Source of the DNA: Actinokineospora xionganensis
GTDB lineage: Bacteria > Actinomycetota > Actinomycetes > Mycobacteriales > Pseudonocardiaceae
Reading direction: 5' to 3'
Length of the DNA: 37,708 bases
NCBI RefSeq assembly: GCF_014323725.1
Contig: NZ_JABVED010000033.1
Span: forward strand, 1 to 37,708
Part shown: piece by piece, positions 25,372-32,160 of the stretch
How the letters are laid out: the number at the start of each line of letters is the position of its first letter
How positions within the stretch are numbered: position 1 is the stretch's first letter
Notes under the pieces: generated by a model
Database searches by the model: none
Told to the model about the DNA's origin: nothing
Seen by the model: the letters and a program-made list of their open reading frames with translations, nothing else
Made by a program: the position numbers and the translations under genes

Positions 25372-25560
25372 TGTTCCGATACTCAAGCCAGGAGGAATCG
25401 TAAGCACAAGGAGCATCTCGCGGCAGGGCATGCCGTGACCGCACGGGGAGGCCCGCCGTCGGGTGAGCCAGTGAACCGTGAACCTCAACGCGACCTCCTC
25501 CTTGTGCGGTGGTTGCTGTTGAAATCCCCAGCATTCAAGCGGGGGAGGATGTCAACGTAG
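25372..25560 (+). pseudogene. Decayed C-terminal fragment of an IS200/IS605-type TnpB
   Basis: An open frame without a start encodes DTQARRNRKHKEHLAAGHAV, then TARGGPPSGEPVNREPQRDL, ending at TAG 25558-25560. The DTQA-RN, AAGHAVTARGG and REPQ elements match, from memory, the extreme C-terminal tail of actinobacterial TnpB proteins, just after the zinc-finger. The nuclease domain is missing, so this is a relic left by deletion. It is squeezed between the YjbR-like gene and the DUF1707 gene. Confidence 0.72.
25521..25557 (+). mobile_element. Right end of an IS200/IS605-type element
   Basis: The stretch reads GAAATCCCC, then a hairpin loop and GGGGGAGGATGTCAA. Such a TCCCC...GGGGA hairpin followed by GGATGTCAA is how many IS200/IS605 right ends finish, and in intact elements it overlaps the 3' end of tnpB and the guide omega-RNA. 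Here the stem is short and imperfect. No left end or tnpA was seen in the window. Confidence 0.6.
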
Positions 25561-25570
25561 AGTGAGGAGC

Positions 25571-25948
25571 ATGGCTCGGGACGGAAACATCCGCGTCGGC
25601 ACCGCTGAGCGTGAGCGGGCGATCGACGAGCTCGGCGAGCACTTCTCCGAGGGACGCATCGACGTCGGTGAGTACGAGTCGCGCTGTGACGCCGCCACGC
25701 GGGCGCGCACCAAGGCCGACCTCGACGCGCTGTTCGCCGACCTCCCGGTGCGGGAGTCCGCCCGACCGGTCGTCCCCGCCGCGAAGGATCCGCTGATCGA
25801 GAAGGCCGGGACCAAGGACCGGACGATCATCACGGTCTTCGCCATCGTCGCCGCGGTGGCCACGGTGGTGGTCGTGGCCATCACCAAGTTCTGGCTGGCG
25901 CTGATCCCCGCATTGATCATCGGCATCGTCATCTTCATGATGTCCTAG
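25571..25948 (+). CDS. DUF1707 membrane protein
   Basis: 125 aa. Seen: the DUF1707 N-terminal domain (NIRVGTAERERAIDELGEHF then GRIDVGEYESRCDAATRARTKADLDAL split over about residues 5-55), a short linker, then two hydrophobic helices (about 82-100 and 104-123) with little between them. Proteins of this kind sit in the cytoplasmic membrane of actinobacteria and have no known reaction. ATG at 25571 is used; GAGGAG is only 1 bp away, so a leaderless transcript is likely. Its TAG stop shares the palindrome CTAG with the stop of the convergent regulator gene. Confidence 0.88.
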   Translation: MARDGNIRVGTAERERAIDELGEHFSEGRIDVGEYESRCDAATRARTKADLDALFADLPVRESARPVVPAAKDPLIEKAGTKDRTIITVFAIVAAVATVVVVAITKFWLALIPALIIGIVIFMMS

Positions 25949-28338
25949 ACCCCTGGCCTCTCACCCAACAGCGCCCGCAGCTGGGCGAGCAGGTCGCTGC
26001 GGCTGGTGGCGCCGAGGCGGGAGCGCATGCGGGCCATGTGGTGCTCGACGGTCTTGCCCGAGATGAACAGCCGGTCGCCCACCTGCTTGTAGGTCAAACC
26101 GTCCAACACCAGGCCGGCGACCTGCAGTTCCCGCTCGCTGAGCCGGGCCGCCCCGGAGCGGTCCTCCACGACCGGGGCCGCGGCGCCCGGGCCCTGCAGG
26201 ACGCGGGCGCAGTCGAGCAGGCCGACCATCGCCTTGCGGTCGGCGGTGCGGATCGCCGCCTGGCCCGCGAGGCGCGCGGCGTCCCAGCCGAGGCCCGCGC
26301 CGTGCAGACCCCGGGCCGCGGACTCGACGTGCTCGGCGTCCACGGTGCCCGCCAGGACGAGCCGCCAGCTCTGCGCGGCGTGCGACATCGTGGTGTGGAA
26401 CGGGCTCGCGGCCGCGGTGTCGGCCAGCGCGGCGGCGTGCGCCTCGGCCGCGTCCGGGCGCTCGGCGATGATCTCCGCGTGCAGGCACGACCAGTGCAGC
26501 ATCGCCGACCACAGCGGCGGATTCCCCAAGCGGCGCAACAGGTCCCAGGCCTGGTCGAGCTGTGGGACCAGCCGGTCGCGGTCGCCGAGGCGGGCCGCCG
26601 CGACGGCGAACTCGCCCAGCGGCAGCAGGGTGAACAGGTCGACCGGGGTGCGCACCAGCGTGGCGCACGCGCGGTCCCACGACCGGCGCAGCGCACCGAG
26701 ATCGCTGCCCCGGCGGGCGATCCCGAGTTCCATGCCGAGCGCGAACTGCGCGTCGCGCGGGGTCAGGTCGGTGAGGCCCGCCACGACCGCGGCCGCCGCG
26801 GGCCCGTCGCCGCGGGTCATCGCGATCCACGCGCGCAGCAGGCGATGCCGGTTGACCAGCACCTTTGCACCGGTCTCGGCGGCGATGGCGCGGTCGAGCA
26901 GTGGTTCGGCGAGCGTGGTGGCGCCGCTGTGCGAAGCCATGATCGCGGCGACCGCGGCCGGACTGTCCGGCAGGAGCGCCGTGCCGCCGACGGGTTCCAG
27001 CATCTCCGCCGCACGGGCCACAGTGGACAGTGCGGTGGGCCACGATTCGTCGAGCGAGGACAGGATTCCCTGTGCCAGGGCGGTGATCGCGCCGGCCAGC
27101 AGGGTCGGTCGCTCGCCGCTGTCGGCTTGTTTGAGCGCGGTCCGCGCGTCGTCGACCCGCCCGGTGCCCGCCAGGCCGATGGCCGCGAGCGCCGAACCCG
27201 ACCACTGGTACAGCTCGGCGCTGCGCGCGAGTTGGCCGCGGTGGGCCAGTGCGGCGGCGGCGATCCGCGCGGCGGCCGGGTTCCCGGTCGCGGAGACCAC
27301 GGCATCGGCGCGGCGCAGCGCGGAATCGATGTCGCCGGACATGGCTTCGGCCTCGGCGTGACGGACCTCGTCGACCGGGTGGCCCGCCTCCGCCGCGGCG
27401 GCGTAGAGGCGCACGGCCACCCCCGGGTCGGCCTGTGCGGCGGCGGCCTCGAAGACCGCGGCCACCGACGATCCGCCCGCGCCCGCGCCGAGCAGCGCGA
27501 GGGCCGCGTCGCCGAGCGGGCCGCCACGGGCGAGCCGCAGGTCGGCGAGCGGGCCGAACACCGCGTCCCGCTGATCGGCCGGGACGAGCTCCCGCAACAC
27601 CTTGGCGCCCAAGGGAAGCAGCTCGCCGGTGAGGTCGAGCAGACCGGTGCCGCGCACCTCGTCGAGGATGTCGGCCACCTCGGCGGGCGAGCGGGCCAGC
27701 AGCCCTGCGAGCAGGTCGACCTCTCCCATCCCGACCTCGGCGGCGACCAGCACCCGCAGCGCGTCCGGGCTGAGCCGGTCGAGTTCGAACCGGAACTCCT
27801 CGACGGCGGCGCGGGGCACGGTCCCGGCGCCGACGTGCGGGGCCAGCCGGTGGACCAGGCCGGGCACCCCGCCGGTCTGCGCGGCCACGAGGTCGACCAC
27901 GGCTGCCGACGGCGCCGCGCCGGTGATCGCGCGCAGACACTCGGCCACTCGGTCGCGGTCGAACGGGCGCAGCACGATCTGGCCGCGCAGCCTGCCGAGC
28001 AGCGCGGTCAGCCCGTCGGGCCGGGGTCGCGGCCGGGCGGCGACGACCAGCCCGGTAGCGCTGTCCGCCGCGTGCGCGGCCAGTTCACTGAAGTCCTTTT
28101 CCGTCAACAGATGCGCGTCATCGACCAGAAGCAGTGACGCGCCGTCGACGCCGCGCCGCCAGCGCTTGGCGCCCTCGGCGGTGGCCAGCAGGTCGAGCAG
28201 AGCGGTCTTGCCGTAGCCGCCGGGAGCGATCACCGCGAGCCGGACGGGGGCGAGCCCGCCGGAGACGATCGCCGCGCACAGCCGCCGCGTCGGGTCGTCG
28301 AGGACGAGTTCGCTCGGGAGCGGGTAGCCGGGGATCAA
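25945..28338 (-). CDS. Large ATPase/LuxR-type transcriptional regulator (IniR-like, MalT/LAL class)
   Basis: 797 aa. Domains in order: P-loop ATPase with Walker A APGGYGKT (38-45) and Walker B LLLVDDAH; a long Ala/Leu-rich helical repeat region (about 250-720), like the TPR-type sensor of MalT regulators; C-terminal LuxR helix-turn-helix LSERELQVAGLVLDGLTYK, then GKTVEHHMARMRSRLG (about 730-785). The start is TTG at 28338, overlapping the Hsp70-like stop as TTGA, with GAGGA 8 bp upstream. It stands divergent to iniB-iniA-iniC-like genes, the position of IniR (Rv0339c) in mycobacteria, so it probably activates them in response to an envelope or sugar signal; that is inference. Confidence 0.9.
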   Translation of the reverse strand: MIPGYPLPSELVLDDPTRRLCAAIVSGGLAPVRLAVIAPGGYGKTALLDLLATAEGAKRWRRGVDGASLLLVDDAHLLTEKDFSELAAHAADSATGLVVAARPRPRPDGLTALLGRLRGQIVLRPFDRDRVAECLRAITGAAPSAAVVDLVAAQTGGVPGLVHRLAPHVGAGTVPRAAVEEFRFELDRLSPDALRVLVAAEVGMGEVDLLAGLLARSPAEVADILDEVRGTGLLDLTGELLPLGAKVLRELVPADQRDAVFGPLADLRLARGGPLGDAALALLGAGAGGSSVAAVFEAAAAQADPGVAVRLYAAAAEAGHPVDEVRHAEAEAMSGDIDSALRRADAVVSATGNPAAARIAAAALAHRGQLARSAELYQWSGSALAAIGLAGTGRVDDARTALKQADSGERPTLLAGAITALAQGILSSLDESWPTALSTVARAAEMLEPVGGTALLPDSPAAVAAIMASHSGATTLAEPLLDRAIAAETGAKVLVNRHRLLRAWIAMTRGDGPAAAAVVAGLTDLTPRDAQFALGMELGIARRGSDLGALRRSWDRACATLVRTPVDLFTLLPLGEFAVAAARLGDRDRLVPQLDQAWDLLRRLGNPPLWSAMLHWSCLHAEIIAERPDAAEAHAAALADTAAASPFHTTMSHAAQSWRLVLAGTVDAEHVESAARGLHGAGLGWDAARLAGQAAIRTADRKAMVGLLDCARVLQGPGAAAPVVEDRSGAARLSERELQVAGLVLDGLTYKQVGDRLFISGKTVEHHMARMRSRLGATSRSDLLAQLRALLGERPGV

Positions 28339-29756
28339 CGGTCGTCCTCACCGCGCCGGGACCGCTTCGGCATGACGAAACGCCTGGGCGGCGGCTCCAG
28401 CGCGATGATCTCGACCGGGGGGCGCGGCGGCGGTGGCTCTTCACGTCCGCGCTTGCGTAGTACGGGCTCGGTCAGGCGCACCCCCGCACGCTCCTTCACA
28501 TCTTCCGCGGGATCCGCCGACTGCGCCCTTGCCGGTGGAAACCCTGGATCGCTGGCTTGTCCGCTCGCCGGCCGGAAGCTCGGGTGGCTCCCGTCGACGG
28601 CGAGGGGTGACGAATCACCTGGAGGCACTATCCCACCAGCCGGGCCCGTCGGGCGAAACCCGGGGTGACTGGCGTCGGCGGTGAGATGGCCGCCGCCCGC
28701 GAACCGCGCGGGACCCAGCTGCGGGCGGGCGGCCAGCGCGGCGCCCCGGCACGCGGCGGTCGCCGGGTCCTCCTCGACCGCCACCGGGCAGTCCAGGCGC
28801 GCGGTGGCCAGCGACGCGAGCAGCGGGACCCGGGCGGTGCCACCCGCCAGCACCACCCCGCTGAGCTGGTCGGCGGGGACGCCCGCGGTGATCAGGCTGA
28901 GGTCGTCGACCACGGAGGTGAGCGCGGGCCGGGCGAGTTCGTCGAAGAACGCCCTGGTCACCGTCAGGTCGCCGGGGGCGTAGGGCAGCGGGACGCGCAC
29001 CTCGGAGGCGACGGAGAGCCGTTCCTTGGCCGCGACGCAGGCGAGCCGGAACTCGATCATCGCGGCCGGGTCGGCGGCGTGCTCCGGGCCTGCCGAGAGG
29101 ACGTGGCAGGCCAGCAGGTCGTCGAGGTGGTCCCCGGCGTCGGGCTCGACCATCGGCACGTGCGTGACCAGGTCGAACGCGGTCTGCCCCCGGTAGAGGA
29201 CGGCGTGCTCGCAGTGCCTGCCGCCGATGAGGGTCAGCGCGAGCGCCGTGCCCGCGGGCACCGGCTCACGCAGGTGCGCGGCCTCCGCGGCGGCGGCGAC
29301 GGTGGGCAGCAGCAACACCCCCGGCAGGCCGGCGGCGGCCAGCGCCTCCCGCAGCAGGCCACGACGGAAGGACCCCCAATCGGGTGGGTGCGTGACCGCG
29401 ACCCGCTCCGGCTGGGCGCCCTCGGCCTGGGCGACGACGTCGGCGATCCAGGCGACCACGGCCGCGGCGAGTGTCTCCGCCGGGTAGAGCTCGCCACCGA
29501 GCAGGACCGGCACGCCGTCGCCGACCCTGGCCATGAAGTCGCGGGCGACACGGTCCGGCTCGATCGCGGCCCGGTGCTCCGCGGCCTGTCCGACCAGCAC
29601 TTCACCTGCGGTGGAGATGGCGATCATGGATCGGGTCCAGCGGTTTCCGCCGTCGATCGGGACGACCTCTGGAGGCCCGAACGAGCTGCCCACGCGCCGA
29701 CAGACCGCCGCCGCGCCGCGGGTGCGACCGACGTCGATGCCGAGCACATAGGGCAT
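28335..29756 (-). CDS. Actinobacterial Hsp70-like protein (DnaK-type ATPase domain, Pro-rich tail)
   Basis: 473 aa. Seen: actin-like ATPase start MPYVLGIDVGRTRGAAAV (phosphate-1 loop with VGRT rather than LGTT), VAVTHPPDWGSFRRGLL, and the adenosine motif VVLAGGTARVPLL (about 315-327). The usual peptide-binding domain is missing; instead a Pro-rich tail has three related motifs (HPGFRP, HPSFRP, DPGFPP) and ends in a basic RRFVMPKRSRRGEDDR. GGAGG lies 7 bp before the ATG. It is coupled to the IniR-like regulator and may modulate or sense for it. The family is common next to ini-type loci in this group, as I recall. Confidence 0.87.
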   Translation of the reverse strand: MPYVLGIDVGRTRGAAAVCRRVGSSFGPPEVVPIDGGNRWTRSMIAISTAGEVLVGQAAEHRAAIEPDRVARDFMARVGDGVPVLLGGELYPAETLAAAVVAWIADVVAQAEGAQPERVAVTHPPDWGSFRRGLLREALAAAGLPGVLLLPTVAAAAEAAHLREPVPAGTALALTLIGGRHCEHAVLYRGQTAFDLVTHVPMVEPDAGDHLDDLLACHVLSAGPEHAADPAAMIEFRLACVAAKERLSVASEVRVPLPYAPGDLTVTRAFFDELARPALTSVVDDLSLITAGVPADQLSGVVLAGGTARVPLLASLATARLDCPVAVEEDPATAACRGAALAARPQLGPARFAGGGHLTADASHPGFRPTGPAGGIVPPGDSSPLAVDGSHPSFRPASGQASDPGFPPARAQSADPAEDVKERAGVRLTEPVLRKRGREEPPPPRPPVEIIALEPPPRRFVMPKRSRRGEDDR

Positions 29757-30022
29757 TCGCGTTCCTCCGGATGGCGGCGACTCAGGCCCCAGTTCGTACC
29801 AGGCGCGCGATCCCGCACGGCAACCCAGGGTGTTCGTTCGGTGACCCCCTAATCCCCTAACGGGCATCCCCGTATCACCCATTCGAGTGAGTCCCTGAGA
29901 CTCGGAGTGATCCCCGATGTAGCCCTCGGCCTTGATCCATAAGTTGATCGTCGACAGCCCAGGCCGATGCCCCCGGCCGTTGGGCGACCTGCCTCCCCCG
30001 CACGTCATGCAAGTCCCTCGAA
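29757..30022. promoter_or_regulatory. Divergent promoter region of the ini-type locus
   Basis: 266 bp between the Hsp70-like and IniB-like genes. It holds two GAGTGA copies exactly 20 bp apart (29885 and 29905), a GAGTC-N5-GACTC dyad between them (29889-29903), and two TTGATC copies 12 bp apart (29932 and 29944). Sites two helical turns apart are what a LuxR-type dimer activator would use, so this is the best place to look for IniR-like binding. No -10 element stands out clearly. Confidence 0.5.
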
Positions 30023-32101
30023 ATGGAGAAGTCGTTGAGCGTCACCCCTGAGCCCGCCACTGCCCCCACCGAGGCGTCCGCCTCCGGCAGCGCCACCGCC
30101 ACGGCCACGACCACCACGCAGGTCGAGCCGCAGGAGCAGACCCTGCACGAGTTCGTGCTGACCCTGCTCACCGACGAGTCCGCTCGCGCCGACTTCGCCC
30201 AGGACCCGGCTGCCGCCCTCGCAGGCGCCGGTCTCGGCGACATCACCGCCCAGGACGTCCAGGACGTCATCCCGCTGGTCGTCGACACCCCGGGCCTCGG
30301 CGGCCTGGACCTGCCGACCTGCGACAGCGCGATCGAGCAGCTCACCGCCGTCGCCGACGTCGCGGGCAGCATGTCCGAGACCGACGGCCACTGCGAGACC
30401 GACGGCTCCCTGACCAGCGGCCTGACCGGGCTCGCCGACCTCAACGGCCTCTCGGGCGCCGGTGACGTCGCGGGCTCCCTCGACGGAGTCACCGGCTCCC
30501 TGGTCGGCGGCACTGACAACGCCCTGCTGTCCGCGGTCTTCGACGGCGGCCTGACCGAGGGCGTCGGCGCGGGTTCGCTCGACACCGTCCTCGGCGGCGG
30601 CGCGGGCGAGCTGGCCTACGGCCTCGACGGCCTCACGGGCGTCGTCTCCGCCGGTTCGGCGCAGTTCGCGGGCGAAGGCGTCGTCGACGCGACCCTCGAC
30701 GGCGTGACCGGCAGCCTGGGCCTCGACACCGACTTCTTCAGCAGCTCCAACGTCGTCACCGCGACGACCGACGGCGTCGAGTCCGCGTTCGGCGGCACCT
30801 CCGCACTGGGCGCCGTGACCGGCAGCTCGAACCTCGGCCTCGACGGCGGCGCGGGCATCCTCAACATCGAGACCGACCAGTTCGCACTGGGCGGCCTCGT
30901 CGAGGGCTCGACCGAGGGCCTGGAGACCGCCGCGGCGGTCGATTCGGCCATGGCCGCCGTCTCCGGCGGATCGTCGGTCGGTGTCGACGGTGCCAGCGGC
31001 GCCTTCGGCGTCGAGACCGACCAGTTCGCCATGTCCTCGGGCGTGACCGGCTCCACCGAAGGCGTCGAGACCGTCTTCGGCGGCGACGTCGCGGGCCTCG
31101 GCGGCCTGGGTGGCGGCCTGACCGCGGGCACCGACGGTGTCGGCGTCGCGTTCGGCGGCGACTCGGTCCTCGGCGCCAACGGCGGTGCCCTGAGCCTGGG
31201 CACCGACGGCGCCGCGGGTGGCGTCGAGCTGGGTGGCATCACCGCCGACCTGGCGCTGGCCGCTTCGGGCGAGCTCGCCGCGAGTGTCTCGATCGCAGGC
31301 CAGGAGCTGTCCCTGCCGGAGCTGTCGGCTCCGTCGCTGGGCGGCGTCCCGTCGTTGGACGGCCTGCCGGTCGACGTGCCCTCGCTGGACGGCCTGCCGG
31401 TCGAGGTCCCGTCCCTTGACGCCCTCCCGGGCCTGCCGGGTCTCCCGGCCCTCGAGGTCCCGTCGCTCGACGGCCTGCCCGTCGACGTCCCCTCGCTGGA
31501 CAGCCTGCCCGTCGAGGTCCCGGCCCTGCCCGCTCTCCCGGCCCTCGAGGTCCCGTGCCTGGACAGCCTGCCGTCGGCCGGTCTGCCCGAGCTGGGCACC
31601 GACCCGTCCGACCTGCTCGACGCCGAGTTGCTGCGTGGCGCCGATGACATCTCGGGCACCACGGTCGCGAACTACGTCTCCACCGGCGGCAGCCTGGTCG
31701 CGGGCGCGGTCGCGTCCAGCACGGCCGACCTGGGTGGCTTCCTGACCAGCACGGGCGCCGACGTGGCCGACCACATCGAGTCCGGCTCGGCCACCGTCGC
31801 CGACCAGATCGCCAACCTGCCCGCCGCGCCGGTCGGCATCCCGGCTGACCTGCCGACCAACCTGCCGGTCGACCTGCCGACGGACCTGCCGACCGAGCTC
31901 CCGGTCGACCTGCCGACCGACCTGCCGGTCAGCCTGCCGGGTCTGCCGGACCTGCCGGTCGCCAACCCGCTGCCCGACCTCGGCGCGGCGCTGCCGGACG
32001 TGGGCGGCCTGGTCAACGACAGCCCGCTGGGCGCCGTGACCGGCGACGCCGGCCTGCCTGACGTGGGCGGACTCGTCAACGACCTCAACCTCGGTCTCTA
32101 A
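30023..32101 (+). CDS. IniB-like repeat-rich protein
   Basis: 692 aa from ATG 30023; a TTG at 30035 with GGAG 6 bp upstream is a serious alternative. Domains: low-complexity Ser/Thr/Ala start; IniB N-terminal domain (about 40-87, TLHEFVLTLLTDESARADF then AAALAGAGLGDITAQDV); a Gly/Asp/Thr-rich middle with recurring ETDQFA and STEGVETVFGG elements; from about 442 a VPSLDGLPVD/E ten-residue repeat; then LPxD tetrapeptide repeats (about 608-645) and two copies of LPDVGGLVND near the end. No Sec signal is seen. Mycobacterial IniB is induced by cell-wall inhibitors; its exact role is unknown. Confidence 0.9.
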   Translation: MEKSLSVTPEPATAPTEASASGSATATATTTTQVEPQEQTLHEFVLTLLTDESARADFAQDPAAALAGAGLGDITAQDVQDVIPLVVDTPGLGGLDLPTCDSAIEQLTAVADVAGSMSETDGHCETDGSLTSGLTGLADLNGLSGAGDVAGSLDGVTGSLVGGTDNALLSAVFDGGLTEGVGAGSLDTVLGGGAGELAYGLDGLTGVVSAGSAQFAGEGVVDATLDGVTGSLGLDTDFFSSSNVVTATTDGVESAFGGTSALGAVTGSSNLGLDGGAGILNIETDQFALGGLVEGSTEGLETAAAVDSAMAAVSGGSSVGVDGASGAFGVETDQFAMSSGVTGSTEGVETVFGGDVAGLGGLGGGLTAGTDGVGVAFGGDSVLGANGGALSLGTDGAAGGVELGGITADLALAASGELAASVSIAGQELSLPELSAPSLGGVPSLDGLPVDVPSLDGLPVEVPSLDALPGLPGLPALEVPSLDGLPVDVPSLDSLPVEVPALPALPALEVPCLDSLPSAGLPELGTDPSDLLDAELLRGADDISGTTVANYVSTGGSLVAGAVASSTADLGGFLTSTGADVADHIESGSATVADQIANLPAAPVGIPADLPTNLPVDLPTDLPTELPVDLPTDLPVSLPGLPDLPVANPLPDLGAALPDVGGLVNDSPLGAVTGDAGLPDVGGLVNDLNLGL
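31347..31573 (+). repeat. 30-bp direct repeats encoding VPSLDGLPVD/E
   Basis: About six copies, some with insertions (GLPGLPALE), of a 30-bp unit encoding VPSLDGLPVD or VPSLDSLPVE. The copies remain highly similar at the DNA level, which suggests recent expansion by slippage or recombination. Confidence 0.85.
31843..31965 (+). repeat. 12-bp direct repeats encoding LPxD/N/E
   Basis: Around nine units of CTGCCGnnnnAC type encode LPTN, LPVD, LPTD, LPTE, LPVS and similar. The regular four-residue Leu-Pro spacing would give an extended polyproline-like rod. There is no LPxTG anchor with a membrane tail, so these are not sortase signals. Confidence 0.8.
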
Positions 32102-32115
32102 GCACCGGGTGCGGT

Positions 32116-32151
32116 GAAGGCGGGGTCCTGGTCACAACGGACCCCGCCTTC
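32116..32151 (+). terminator. Hairpin terminator/attenuator between the IniB-like and IniA-like genes
   Basis: GAAGGCGGGGTCC and GGACCCCGCCTTC form a perfect 13-bp stem with a 10-nt loop, followed by a pyrimidine-rich TTCACCTT. It starts 15 bp after the iniB-like stop and ends 10 bp before the iniA-like ATG, leaving no room for a ribosome site. It could lower expression of the two dynamin genes relative to the IniB-like protein. Confidence 0.75.
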
Positions 32152-32160
32152 TTCACCTTG

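Noticed and set aside
26038..28137. 699-codon plus-strand open frame
   Set aside because: Antisense to the IniR-like regulator, which has Walker A, Walker B and LuxR motifs; the plus-strand translation is low-complexity Gly/Arg/Gln.
30005..31774. 589-codon minus-strand open frame
   Set aside because: Antisense image of the IniB-like repeats; its apparent repeats mirror those of the coding strand.
31843..31965. LPxTG-like sortase signals in the IniB-like protein
   Set aside because: The LPTD/LPTN/LPTE units are internal repeats with no following Gly, membrane helix or basic tail.
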